The translations under genes were made by a program, and so were the position numbers. From NCBI GenBank assembly GCA_015345905.1, contig JADDTR010000013.1:184657-248656 (forward strand): a stretch of 64,000 bases of DNA, read 5' to 3'. The DNA is from Aotearoamyces nothofagi (taxonomy: Eukaryota; Ascomycota; Leotiomycetes; Leotiales; Tympanidaceae). The notes beneath the pieces were generated by a model that was not told where the DNA came from, searched no databases, and saw only the letters and a list, made by a program, of their open reading frames with translations. Numbering within the stretch: the stretch's first letter is position 1; every line of letters starts with the position of its first letter. Below, one piece after another: positions 11,373-23,384 of the stretch.

Positions 11373-12945
11373 CTACAAGCTCTCTGCCAGGAAATCCGTA
11401 ATTATTCCAAACGCACCGGTTGCATTCTTTGCAAAATTAAGCCCGTGGCCAGCTCCAGGGTAGCTGACAGCCTTGAATGCCTTAGCATTGGCAAAGACTT
11501 CCGAGCTGGTATTTGCGATTACGTTATCGCATCTATAATCCAGTTATTAGTTTCAAATCTTGTTTCAGCCTCTGACGAGAGCATCGAAATAGAGGTACTT
11601 ACTGTCCAGTACAGAAGATAAAATCACGTTGACCAGCGATGACCTAGGGCGTAGAGTCTCCGTCAGACTGCACAATATGGAGAGATTGACGAACAGAGTA
11701 GAAACATACCAGAGCAGCGCCTGTGAAATTCATCGGTTTAACATCGATCACTGGGATCGACACAATCTCTCCAATGGCGAAAGGCTGCTTGTTTGCATCT
11801 GCAAATTCTAGAACGTTGATATCATAATCAGGTGCTTTGAAGAACCTGCAGCAGCGATCAACACAGTTTTTTAAGATCTCGTACCGGGACTAGAACTTAC
11901 GTATTCACATTGGCATAGATGTCAACGAGAGTGAGATAGCCCTACAGAGTGTCAGCCTTGTATGCAAGATTTCGATGTGGGACGAGCCTCGAGATACAGA
12001 CATTGTCGAGCTTGCTCCACTTTTGGTTCTGAGTAGATGCAATTCGTGGCTGTGCAGCTTCTGCGAAGCCAGCAAAGTTGTTGTCATCGTAACTGAAGCC
12101 TAGTACGTGTGTAAGCCTCTAGTCAAGACCTCTGGTTGAAGTAGACGTACCAGTTAAAATGAGAGCGTCAGCAATATCAGGCTCGGCGGATACTACGGCG
12201 GCAGAGATTTGGCTACCATAGCTATGGCCGATTAGCACCAGCTTCTTTGGTATGCCTATCGAGCCAGTGTATTGACCAGCTTTGATGAGATTTACGAGCT
12301 CTTTGAGGACAGCAACTTGGATAGGTGCCTGGTTGGTAAACCCCGATACCCTGGAAAGCGTTAGAAGGCTCGTTGGAGATGAATTGTTAACAAGGGACTG
12401 ACGTTGTTGACTTGCCTACGCCGAGACGATCATAGTAGAAGACGGAATACCCTTTGCTAATCGCATGATCGACAAAGCTGTAAGGATCTGGAGGTGGTGG
12501 AAAAATCTGCGGATCCCAATATCTGCAGTAGTTAGTATTGCACATCCACCTACCAAATACCAAAGGACTCTTACTGATGATCGAAGTTCAGTCCGTGACT
12601 TGCAAGAAGAACTGTGTCTAGATGAGCAGCCCCTTTGTCCTTCGGCGCGCAAAACCCCGCAGAGATAATGTAAGAGGCCGTCTGGTTTTCTGTTCCATTG
12701 AATAGATGTGGGTAAAGTTCCGTTGATGCAGTCCGGCTGCCAAAGTTGCTAACAAAATCAACAACGGCGTAATTGTCCGGGAAGGTAACATTGACTAAAT
12801 AGTTGAGTGAAGTTACTGTGATTGGGATGTCGTACTCTTCACAATTTTTTGCGGTGGTGGAGTAATCATGGCTAGGAGCGATAGCAGATGAGAAGGCTAA
12901 GTTGATGTAGAGAGCAAAGGTAGCTGCCAAGAGGATTGAAGGCAT
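11373..12945 (-). CDS. secreted alpha/beta hydrolase, 8 exons
   Basis: Predicted to be an exported serine hydrolase of the alpha/beta fold; substrate unknown. Exons on the minus strand: 12945-12575, 12522-12403, 12350-12151, 12099-12002, 11941-11901, 11845-11710, 11643-11603, 11532-11373, giving 388 residues with every junction in frame. Residues 1-23 form a classic signal peptide (hydrophobic LLAATFALYINLAF core). NVTF, NGTE, NQT, NFT and NAT are N-glycosylation sequons. The nucleophile elbow GHSYGS places the catalytic Ser at 207; Asp329 (GQRD) and His365 (GAGHG) are at suitable spacing for the triad. YYDRLGVGKS at about 150-160 is typical of the family. It may be a small-molecule esterase or lipase, but the family is functionally broad. 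Seven introns in 1.6 kb is rich for a fungal gene. Confidence 0.85.
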
Positions 12946-15792
12946 CGTTTCAGCTAATGCTTTAAAAAGGAATCGAGGTGAGAGCGCAACATCCTGAGCA
13001 GCAAGCTTCTGTCTTATAGCATAACATATAATGTAATTGGCTTGAAGGATTTGAGTAAATTATACTTCCAGTCGATATTTCAAATAGATACGCTCGTAAA
13101 CGTCTTTGTATTGGAAATATGCGGTCATACTTCCGGGCATGCATATATACGAGGGATTACCAACATCAGCCTCGGGAATATTATTTCCAAGTCAACAGAC
13201 AACTTCCGGAGCAATTTGACAATTGAGTATTTGCCATCTAAAATGGATTTTCTTTGGGATATAATGTGGCACAATCATAATTTTTGACCAAAGCAGGTCA
13301 TGTTTGCTCCAGGTAACTTCGGTGAGCTACCGCTCCCAGAGTCTTGTCCACCAGGCTGCACTATATGAACAGAGTTCTGTACGATGTAGTAAGAGAATAG
13401 AAGCCTGGGAGCCTCAATTTTAAAATATAAGTGTATTTGGAATCGATGTTAAGCAGTCATGTGTCACTGGGTCTAATAAACCACAATAAGGCTGACTAAG
13501 ATGATAAATAAGCATGACTGATAATTCGCCACCTCTCTTCAAGCCTCAGCAAGTCGGCCGATGAGTAAAGCTGTAAGGTTAACGGTGGCTGTGTGTTGGC
13601 GATTTATCTCATCTAGTGAAAGTATCGAGGACACGACAGCAAAGATGTGCAACATTACACCCTCACGAGCCGTGCCTAAGTGCAGTCAAACAAATCTAGA
13701 GTAACCACCGAGTCAACGGGAGTTATTGTAACATATGTCTAATCATCCGTTCAGTATTAGTCGTGACAAATAAATATCTCTCGCAGGAATATTAAACATA
13801 AGGGATGTTTGCTTCTGATTTCTGATCTCGTGCATAGTTGACTTGACTAATCAAGATATCCGTCTTAATTCAAATGTTGAATTTATACATTGAATGGAGA
13901 ACCAAAGAGGTAGAGCTCTTTTAGCGCCATGATATCCAGGGAGAGAAGGTGGTTTCAGTCGTGACGGAATTAATCCAGAGATATCTTCTCATATATCCTC
14001 CTGAAACTTACAAGGATATATCCAAATATCATAATGATGACGGGCCTATTTGTTTCCACTTTCGCAGTGGGTCTAGTGGCTTATCTGAACCAAGCTTTTG
14101 TCCAAAGAGCGCTTGGTTTCGGGAACTTCAACTTCTCAAATATCAACTTTGAGATGAGCTCCGAATAAATGAAAAGGAGAGATGTGACCTTACCAACGAC
14201 GGAAGAAGGTTCACACATTCTAAACAATACTAAAACAAGAGGTTTAATGTTTGACGGGAACAATGGTCGTATAGTCTAAATAATCATTGCATTTATTTAG
14301 TGTTTGCTACGAACTATCAGAAGTTATATTTACAATCTAATCTTTCAAGATGGACTCCTAGATTAGAAACCGTATCAGTAATATGAGAGCAAAAAAGTTC
14401 AAATTCTCTCGATAACTGTTGTTACATTTTACCTTTACTTCAATTTTATTTCCGGGCATCTCTCTAGCCTTCATCCTCTGACTCTGCTACGTCTTTATGA
14501 CCAGAAGAATATATCGATACCAGCCTGCAAAATTGCTCTTGATTTCATCATTTGGTTATTGAGGGAGGGAAATTAGCCTGTTTCTCTGATATCCATGGTA
14601 TTGGCAACAGTTCTTGATATTGCTTGCATTGAAGCTGCGATAGTCCACACAAGGTCATAGATAGTATCATGGCAGTAAGTATATAAGTTGGGTAAGGCTG
14701 CGGCGCAAATAGTGGGGTGTGCGGCACCGGCGATACTAGTGCTCCCGCAGAGGCCTTAGACCTACGTATAAATCCACCGGCTTCGTGTCCCCTCACGTAC
14801 TCATTATTCAGTTATTCAACTCCGTCTGCGGGAGGCTGTACAAAGGCCCGAATGGAGGCTGTTTCCCCAGCAAGATATCGGTTGCATTGTCGTCGAGTCC
14901 CCCTCGGAGTGCAGGTAGTGTAGCCGCCTAGCCGCCTTAGTTTCGCTAAAAGCTCCTGTTGGGGTTATGGCTCGACTAGACGTGCGATTCTGGCGCGGTC
15001 CTGGCACGCTCGGTATAACCGATAATACCCGCAGTATGCTGACTGATATTCTCGAGTCGAGACGTCTAGCCAGGACATCCATCGTCTCGGTATTTGATGG
15101 GCATTCCTTTGGTGTTCGGCATCTGGACGATATCGGAATGGAAACTCCATCAAAATGTGGAGTTATTATGTATGTTTTGGAAAATAAGGAATAGCGCGAT
15201 GAATTTATTTTGCCAAGCATGCCAAGCAGTCCGAGTAGCGGCTCACTATCGTGGCGGAACGGGGTACTTTATAGCTACTGTACGTAGTGTAAAGAGGGTT
15301 TGTAAGAAATGTATGATTCATACAGTATGAATTGAGTTGTCTAGTCCAAGCAAAATTCCTAATATGTGAAGGCTACTTCCTTATATGTTTGTAAAATTGG
15401 TAGTAATTACACGCTAAAGTAATTTACCCAGAGGGTCACGTGGTTGAAATATTCACAGAAAATATTGAAAATTTCTCCTTCAAGACACCTTTGATCAATC
15501 AAGTCATTAATCTCGACCAAAGTTCAAAATCCCGTTCTCTCATCTCGTCAGTCTCCCCTGTTCCTAATCTCATCTTTCTCCTAGGCCTTTGCTATTATTC
15601 CAAGTCCTTGTCACCGATGATAAGGGGACAGTTCACTAGCACGCCTTCAGGATGCAGTCATAGTCCTCAAGTCCTAATTCTGACTGTGTTATAAACCAGC
15701 TTGAGCCTTTTGTCTCTGCAGCATATATACATCATTATTGTTTATATTGGTTCGGATACCTTCATCCGCTAAGGGTGACCGGTAGCTCGGAG
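12946..15792. other. AT-rich intergenic stretch
   Basis: AT-rich DNA with no credible gene, lying between the divergently transcribed hydrolase and transporter. It contains both promoters. TA-rich, stop-dense sequence between about 13.0 and 14.5 kb might be an old mutated transposon, but no inverted repeat, reverse transcriptase or transposase trace can be read. The last 350 bases (about 15440-15790) are pyrimidine-rich and probably form the transporter's promoter and 5' UTR. Confidence 0.45.
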
Positions 15793-17396
15793 ATGGCAAT
15801 ATCTTCAAACCCCACCACTCCTGCGCAGGATAAAGACAAGAACATGCCAGCAGCAGATGATGGCTTGACGCATGATTACGGTGCTGATCATGCTGTGCAT
15901 TTTGCCAACAAGGCACAGGAAAAGGCCTTGGTGCGCCGGGTAGATATGCATATCATACCTATCATTATGCTATTGTACCTTTTCAGCTTTTTAGATCGAG
16001 GTAAGTAGAGTAGCACATCGCAAACATAAGAACCAAACTTATGCTTGGAATAGTCAACATCGGTAACGCCCGATTATATGGTTTGGAAACGGACCTAAAC
16101 CTCGAGGGAAATCAATATCAAATTTGTGTATCGATTCTTTTTGTGACTTACTGTGTAAGTCAGTATTATGCTCATCTCTCGATGTTAGCTAATGCTTTTC
16201 AGCTCCTTGAAGTCCCATCCAACCTAGCCATTAAGAAATTTAGGCCAAATAGGTACATCGCCCTGGTTGCTGTAGCTTGGGGGATCGTTGCCACCCTCAC
16301 AGGTCTCGTCCAAAGTTATGGCGCCCTGATAGCCTGCCGTCTTATTCTCGGCATCTTCGAAGCTGGCCTCTTTCCGGGTCTCCTCACCTATCTCACTATG
16401 TTTTACAGCAGAAAGCAGCTAGCTCTTCGTATCGGTTATCTTTTTGTCAGCTCAGCTTTAGCTGGCGCCTGCGGTGGACTGATAGCCTATGGTATCGGAT
16501 TCATGGATAACACAGCAGGCATGCGTGCGTGGCGCTGGATTTTTATCTTGGAGGGACTGCCGTCTATTGTCGTCGGTACTGCTTGTTGGTTTGTCCTGCC
16601 ATCCAGCGTCGACACTGCCTACTTCCTCGGCACCGAAGAGCGCCTGGTAATGGTGACTCTGCGCCAACGTGAAGTTGGCCAGACAGCTTCAGCGCAGAAG
16701 TTCCATTGGGCGGATGTCAAGGAGGGAGCGCTAGACTTCCAGCTCTGGATATTTTCAATTGCGTCGTTTGGTGAGGATGTCATGTTGTATGGCTTTAGTA
16801 CATTTCTTCCAACCATCATCGAAGCCATCGGCGACTGGACTACACCACAAGTCCAGGCCTTGACTGTCCCAGTCTACGCACTCGGCGCAATCATATATCT
16901 CGTTGTTGCGCGCATTAGTGACAAGACTGGACAGCGTGGCATCTATGCCTGTATCTTTGCTCTAATTTCCATCATCGGTTACGCAATGTTGCTCTCGCAC
17001 TCTAGCGCTGCTGTTAGCTACACAGGCTGCTTCTTCGTAGCAGCGGGACTATATGTCTCCGTCGGCCTGCCACTTGCATGGCTCCCAGGAAACCTTCCTC
17101 GTTATGGGAAAAGGACTTTGGCTACTGGCCTGCAACTCACATTCGGCAATATTGCTGGAATTGCAACACCCTTTATGTACGCCACAGCTGACAAACCGAA
17201 TTACACAACGGGACATGCGGTAACGCTGTCGATGATTGCAATGGCAGGGTGTATCTTTGCTTTCATGCGTTTCTACTATTCGAGGGTGAATAGAAACCGC
17301 GCAGCAGGCAAAGAGGACTTCAAGATGGAGGGCAAGAGCGAACCAGAGATTGAAGAGATGGGAGATCGAAGCCCGAAATATGTATACACTGTCTAA
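15793..17396 (+). CDS. MFS transporter, anion:cation symporter type (Dal5/Tna1-like)
   Basis: A plasma-membrane permease of the major facilitator superfamily, allantoate/nicotinate permease branch, likely importing a small organic anion or vitamin; substrate not determinable. Three exons, 15793-16000, 16054-16154 and 16203-17396, give 500 residues, normal for the family. The first junction rebuilds the family hallmark FLDRVNIGNARL and the second rebuilds YCLLEVPSN, both typical after TM1 and in TM2. RLILGIFEAGLFPG (TM4) and WRWIFILEGLPSIVVG (TM6) are further family signatures. About twelve hydrophobic segments are visible, with a polar N-terminus of ~55 residues and a charged cytosolic tail ending at residue 500. 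The start was chosen as the first ATG in frame with the conserved exon. Confidence 0.9.
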
Positions 17397-18491
17397 ATAT
17401 TTGGAACTGGTAAGATGTCTCTCTCTACTCTGCTAGGTATCGTTATTTGAGCTCCACTCATCCCATTTGGCGTTCGATCGCTTTCTGAATGTCACATCGC
17501 CGACATTCCGCATCATTGACTGAGCTGGTTTTGGTTGCCGCCGTCGTTCAGGCGGGGATGTTGTTGCTAGAGTATATTGGTGCTCATAGAAAAAAAAAAG
17601 TGAATGAAGAGTCGAAAGGGGGGCGAGTTATATCGCTGTGGAGTTCGATGAGGTAGAGGTGTCATTTTCGTGGCTGGACGCAGAAACCCTGCAGTTGTTC
17701 TCGTTCAGCGGGGTTTCTTCGGGATCTGCGAGAGCTTGTACTCCTATTGCAACGTCTAATTATGTGAAGGCCAAGATTCAGTTTTGATTACTCGTGATTT
17801 TTCCTCTTGAGACGTGCATCTGGGCTCCTGCACAAACACAGTCCACATCTCGAAGACACGTTCCTGGCTCCTTCACAGCTCATCATTGGCAATTTTATTA
17901 TGGCATACGTGAACCACTGTTCATGGCCGATAACGGCGAGATTAAAGATGCCGGTAGAATATAGCTGAAGGGTAAGATAGGTGGTCACGGTGAAGGGTGT
18001 TACATGGCGAGAGTTGTTATACGGTGAGAGATGTTATGCAGACTATATTCTGCAACAACATTGAATTCATGGGTATCAGGGCAGCTACCAAGAGCGTACT
18101 TTGTGGACTATAGTCACCCATATACAATATAAAATATGAAAAATGGTAGTTCAGAGGAATAACATAAGTAACAAATAGCATAAATGAAATGGACGAATGC
18201 TGAATTCTATCAAGATTATTATGCTTGCAGCAAGGATTTCCTATTCTAGAATTCGGATCCCTACTTATATACCTTATCGATGCGCTGGTACATGGCCTCG
18301 GTTTAATCTCCCCTTCCTGGTAGCTAAAGTTAAGCTGAAATCAACTTTCAACGTAGATGTGATCCTTTTATAGACCATATTTTGATTCCAGAAATTTTGT
18401 CAACAAATTGACAACGGCATTTTAGCGCGATCGATAGCCTGTTCATTAACGCCTTCCATGCCTCCTACTGCCCAATCAAGTGGATAAGGAT
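17397..18491. other. intergenic, convergent 3' flanks
   Basis: Lies between the 3' ends of the transporter (+) and the cyclophilin (-). No gene or repeat recognised; it must contain both transcript ends. A short A-run occurs near 17591. Confidence 0.45.
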
Positions 18492-19099
18492 TCAAATATT
18501 TTCTTCTCCAGCTTCTTCTAACACTCTCGCACTCAATATTCGTACCTCCTCCACTGGCCTGTCCTCCGCTCCTGTCCTCACAAGTCCCATCCTCTTCACT
18601 ACTCCTAAGCCTCTCGTCACGCGCCCAAATATTGTATGCTTCCCATCCAACCATGGTGTGGGTGCCAATGTTATAAAGAATTGACTTCCGTTTGTGTTCG
18701 GGCCCGAGTTCGCCATTGAGAGAATGCCGGCACCAGTATGCTTCAGGGCTGGAGAGATCTCGTCTTCGAACTTCTCGCCGTAGATGGATGATCCACCGCG
18801 ACCTGTCCCTGTGGGATCGCCAGTTTGAAGCATAAAGTTAGGTATTATGCGGTGAAATAGGAGTGTATCATAGTAGCCACGCCGAGTGAGCGTTTCAAAG
18901 TTTTTGCAAGTCTGGTGGGGGTTGTTAGTGGGGTAGTAATATCGGATTAATGAGTATGGTAGACGGACCTTAGGAGCATGGTCATGGTAGAGCTCGACTA
19001 CAATCGTACCCTAAATTTTCACCTATTAGCCCTTGGATGACAGAAGCTCAAATGATTGAGACAGACCATTGTGGTTTCTAGAGCAATGTTGGTCGTCAT
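18492..19099 (-). CDS. cyp1: cyclophilin, PPIL1-type peptidyl-prolyl isomerase
   Basis: Catalyses cis-trans isomerisation of prolyl bonds; the PPIL1 subgroup works in the spliceosome. Exons 19099-19067, 19010-18969 and 18911-18492 give 164 residues, matching the usual ~160-166 of this single-domain subgroup. Junctions are in frame and produce [19 protein letters not shown]. Active-site residues of cyclophilins are present: Arg46 (FHRI), Gln54 (MLQTGD), Phe103 (SQFF), Trp111 (PWLDG) and His116 (KHTIFG). No signal peptide, so nuclear/cytosolic. Both donors begin GTC (GTCTGT, GTCCGT) rather than GTA, slightly unusual. It is head-to-head with signal peptide peptidase. Identity as a cyclophilin is certain; the PPIL1 assignment rests on length and the N-terminal GTIVVELY start. 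Confidence 0.92.
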
Positions 19100-19649
19100 T
19101 TTGTAGACGGCAAGCTGCGCGCGAGCAGAGAAGTGAAGGTGCCGGGTGACAACGGCTTTATGAAACCTTTACGAGCACTATTCCAAAGATATATTACAGC
19201 TTCAAGTAGGATATGTGGGTAGATAGCGATTGAGGCTCGTTGTACGTTGGTTGTTGTTCAAGAACTTCTGTGTCGCATTCCGGGCTCTCGAAAATTGGTC
19301 CCTGACCACGAGGCTGATCGGCCGCTAGATTTTAGCTTCCGTTCCGCCTCGTCTAAGAGATCCTGGCCTTGTGTTGCCGTTGCGCATTCTGTTTGCCAGA
19401 CTGCCACATCTTGACACGTGCGTAGTGCCAAACCGTTGCCATCTCTTAAAGAACTCCGGTTCTTATAAGAAATTCAGAGCTGCGACGGAAATTTGTCGTT
19501 CCTTTAAATCTATCTTTACTGGCGACATCTACTCTAAGCCTTCTAAAACACTTGAAAGACAGCTGTGTACAGGTCTATTGCGAAACCCATGTGTTCATGA
19601 ATTCAGATATTTCCATACGACTAAACAAATTTCAGGAAATCCTCTCGAT
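19100..19649. promoter_or_regulatory. shared upstream region of cyclophilin and signal peptide peptidase
   Basis: About 550 bases separate the two divergent start codons, so both promoters must lie here. A frame continues upstream of the peptidase ATG at 19650 but contains no ATG, and is taken as 5' UTR. No specific factor site is called. Confidence 0.4.
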
Positions 19650-21523
19650 ATGGAAGGGGACAATGCAGCTCTCCAGTTCATCGGCCACTGGGCCTACAAA
19701 GTCTATGAAGAAAGAGAAATGTTACTAATGTACACTCATCTTCTTTTCGCAGCCTTATTCCCGATATACATGGGTTCCCACGCATCATTACGCCAGCCAC
19801 CCTCTGCTTCAAAGCCAGAAAAGAAAGCTGTAACTGGGGATGACGATGGCGATGAAGAAGAAGATACAGAGCTCGATATTCAACCTACCATCGAAGGTCT
19901 GACGCCGTCTGATGCGATCATGTTTCCTGTCCTGGCAGGTTTTACTCTCGCAGGACTCTACTTTCTCATCAAGTGGCTGAAAGACCCTGCAATACTGAAT
20001 AAAATCCTGGGGTTTTACTTCTCGTTTATTGGGATCTTTGGAATTGGAAAATTGGCTGCCGATGCGTTGAATGTTGGCACGAGCTTCGTATTTCCTTCTG
20101 TCTGGTCATCCTGTGGTAAAACCTACTACGTCGATCCCATTATTTCGACCCAGGTTTCTGAGCTTACATCAGCGACCGGCAAGAAGCCTGTGCACAGAAC
20201 ATTTGAAGACATTTCTACACCTTTCCCAGGGTTACTGGCGAAGATCAAGCTCTCTGGACGGACTAGTCGTTGGGTATGGGGATTGCGTGCTCTGTTACTC
20301 GAACACTGGATCTTCACAGGCTACGTCCATGGCCTCTTAAAAATCAAAGCCAGAGTCCGGTTAAATGATGCCATTGGTCTACTTATTGGCGTGGGTGCTA
20401 TCATGCTTTATAACTTGTATGGCAAGGCTTGGTGGTTAACGAACTTGATGGGCTTTGGATTCTGCTATGGCACGCTCCAGCTTATGTCTCCGACAACCTT
20501 CTGGACTGGTTCTTTGGTACTCGCTGGTCTGTTTATCTACGATGTCACAATGGTCTTCTACACGTATGTATCCCGTAAGATTCATTTCACTCCCCAGCAT
20601 GTAACTCTACTACGGCAGCAACAGAAGCGACCGTAGACATAGCTTCCGACGCCACTCGTTTTATTGGCGTTGTATCTGAAATGAATTGTCCACCTGTACT
20701 TACATAATTATATAGGCCGCTTATGGTTACTGTCGCAACGTCCCTCGACGTTCCCATCAAGCTTGTCTTCCCTGGCCCAAAGCGAGGCGGCATGCTAGGA
20801 CTGGGCGATGTCGTCCTCCCTGGAATCATGATGGCACTCGCATTACGCTTTGACTTATACATACACTATTTGCACAAGCAATCTAAATCAAGTCCATCCC
20901 TCGAGGTGTCTACTGAATCTGGCAACGGTTCCAAGGATGCTCTCGTCAAGGCAGGGATTATCAAAGCCCCTTATCAAGATGCAACAGGTCATTGGGGCGA
21001 GCGTTTCTGGACTTCTTCCAAACCTCGACACTCGTCCATTGCCTCCATAGCCGGCGGTAGCTTTTCCAAAACCTACTTCCACGCCTCCATCGTCGGCTAC
21101 ATATTCGGCATGGTAGTGACTCTGGTTGTCCTCAATATCTTTAACCATGCCCAGCCAGCATTACTCTACCTTGTTCCTGGTGTGCTCGGTGCGCTGTGGG
21201 GGACAGCTTTGGTCAAGGGTGAGCTCGCCATTATGTGGGGTTACACGGAGGATGGGACCTTGGGACAGGATATCGAGGAGAAGGACCAGGCCAAGGATGG
21301 CAAGGAGGAGAAGAATGCCAAGATAGTCACATTTACCGGCAATCGCACTGCCGCTGCTCATAAGGCAGAGAAAACGGGAGATGAAGCAGTGGCCGGTGTA
21401 GATATCAAGAAGAGGGGAAAGGACAAGGAGAATAATCACAATGCGCATCACGTCTTCCTTTTCTCGCTTTCTGCCCCAGGAAAGGGTCCGAAGCAGGCAA
21501 AGCTATTTGAGAAGAAGGACTAG
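19650..21523 (+). CDS. signal peptide peptidase, intramembrane aspartyl protease
   Basis: Cleaves leftover signal peptides and some tail-anchored proteins inside the ER membrane. Two exons, 19650-20563 and 20716-21523, give 573 residues. The catalytic aspartates are in IYDVTM (Asp298) and GLGDVVLPG (Asp336), with the PAL motif at 452-454 (QPALLY), the full presenilin/SPP signature. The intron falls just after the YD helix and keeps frame (FYT/PLMVT). The N-terminus (AALQFIGHWAY...YTHLLFAALFPIY) matches fungal SPP starts, which fixes the ATG. An acidic DDDGDEEEDTE loop follows TM1. The C-terminal ~90 residues are lysine- and glutamate-rich and cytosolic, ending in KKD, which may act as ER retention. 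Divergent to a cyclophilin gene; convergent with the Sgf11-like gene only 119 bases away. Confidence 0.93.
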
Positions 21524-21642
21524 ATATGATTCATGTATCTAGATATATTAATAATGACTTGGAACCATGTGCAACATGAAATGCTCATCAATGTTTATAG
21601 CACGCTAATATTGATTGATAAAATTTTAATATGCAAAGATAC

Positions 21643-22835
21643 TCATGGCGACGATAGTGTCTGCGAAGATTCTGATCCGTCCCTCAGCTTTGGCTTCTTC
21701 ATTGGGGGTGCTTTCTCCACAGTCTTCCCATCCACCGTAACCTTGCCACTTTTCCATTTCTTCACCACACCCTCCTTCACCTTCAGTTTGGGTTTTGTCA
21801 CTTTCTTCCTCCTCTTCTTCTTTGGACTATCACTCTCTCCGCCACCGCTCTCGTCATCGTCTTCGTCCTCATCAAATTCTTCGGCTCCTCGTTTTTGGGG
21901 GCTATTCCTCGAGGCTCCCGGCGTGCCTTTACGACTTCCTGGCGGCGTGCTACTATTTTGACTTGCTGACTGCCCATTGATCTTCATGATTGCAGCTCGC
22001 CCACTAGCCCGACTACCACCTTTTGTATGTAGTTGTAGATGTTTTGCAAAGACCCTAATATTGACGGTCCGATTGCAGCGTGGACACAGGACGTTTGGGA
22101 AGACATTAAGTTCTTTCTTTCCTTTAGAGTCGGGTGGAGGTGATGGTGCGGGTGATTCGAAGCTAGATTCTATATTGTCTTGCTGACTACTACTCACAGA
22201 AAGCAGACTATTTGCGGTATTTGGTTTGGGTTTGCTCCTTCGAGTTGACCCACTGTCATCTTTTGGAAACCGGGCACCAAAAATATCGTGTCCAGGTTTG
22301 TCGATAAACGGATGTTTCCCACAGTATTCTTTGCCAGGTTCGGGTGTTCGAGCGCCGTTGCCGTCGGTTGGGTGGAGGAGTTTAGGGAGGCCGCAATGCC
22401 GGCAACGGATTTCCTTGACGCTTGCCAAAGGATTACCCTTAATGTAGACTCTTCCATCTTCGTATATGGCGGATTTGTTCTCTATTCGGATATGCTTCTT
22501 GGGAGAGGTGGAGCTCGAGGGCGATTCGGGGCCCGGGGATTCTGTAGCAGCTCGCTTTTGTTGGGCTTTTGCTTGTTGTTCGATAGCTATGGCAGCGGTA
22601 TTTGCTTTTGCTATCCGCTCGTCACGATGGGTTTTGAGGACTATGTCGTGGATAATGTTGTATAGGACGTCATCAAGAACGGCATGAGCCTGCAGATGTC
22701 AGTTTTTCGGTATCCAATTTATAGTGCAAAAGGGCAATTGTTAAATACCAGTATATCCATCTTGTCTAAATTGGCTCCAGGGTCAGGGACTACGATTCCT
22801 GTTCCTTGGATTTCAATGTCGTCGTCGAAAGACAT
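21643..22835 (-). CDS. sgf11: SAGA deubiquitination-module subunit Sgf11-like, zinc-binding
   Basis: Probable subunit of the SAGA coactivator, where Sgf11 activates the H2B deubiquitinase. Exons 22835-22749 and 22689-21643 give 377 residues. The N-terminal helix (ILAHAVLDDVLYNIIHDIV, across the junction) resembles the Sgf11 helix that packs on the deubiquitinase module. Two metal-binding clusters follow: CRHCGLP...EYCGKH and, near residue 240, CPRCNRTVNIRVFAKHLQLH. The last resembles the Sgf11 finger CxxC...FAxHLxxC but has His in place of the final Cys. The C-terminal third is disordered: an acidic EFDEDEDDDE run, then SPKKKRRKK, a likely nuclear localisation signal. Much longer than yeast Sgf11 (99 residues), as in other filamentous fungi. 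The zinc-protein call is firm; the Sgf11 name is moderate. Confidence 0.6.
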
Positions 22836-23384
22836 TTTGATCTAGAAGCGCCAGGCTGCCTTGAGTTAAGAGCTCATCCAAGAAAGTTTAAAGCATAATT
22901 CAAGAAGAAGCGACAAAGGTAAAAACAAAGGTGGCGAATGAAGTGAATGCTATGCAGGTCGGACAGATCAGACCATTTGCAATATTGTAAGCAGAGGGGT
23001 ATCGTAGTTGCTGGATCTCAACAAGATATTTAGCTACAACAACAGCGCTATATCATTTCACGATTGTCGTGAAACCAGGGCGAAAGCTAAAGTAATGGCA
23101 GAATCAATCCATGCTGCGCCGAAAACAGCTCACCGCCCCCGAGGCCTCACAAATAAGGTAGTTTTCAACCATCCGCGTCATTCCAAGGGAGCTTCAGTAC
23201 CCGTTGCCGTTGTGGGCTTGTGGATTAGGGCGCGTTCTTGACTTTATATCTCCTTTGTAGTGTCATTTGAAATGGATTCCCATTCATTACAAACTCCTCA
23301 ATAACTGCCAAGAGATCAATTTTAAGTGCCAAGCACGCTCGTGTCCAAGTTCAAAGTCTACCATTTCCCCAAGGACGACATAAA
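22836..23384. promoter_or_regulatory. shared upstream region of Sgf11-like and NAA50-like genes
   Basis: About 550 bases between two divergent ATGs, so it carries both promoters. No specific sites are called and no coding potential is evident. Confidence 0.4.
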
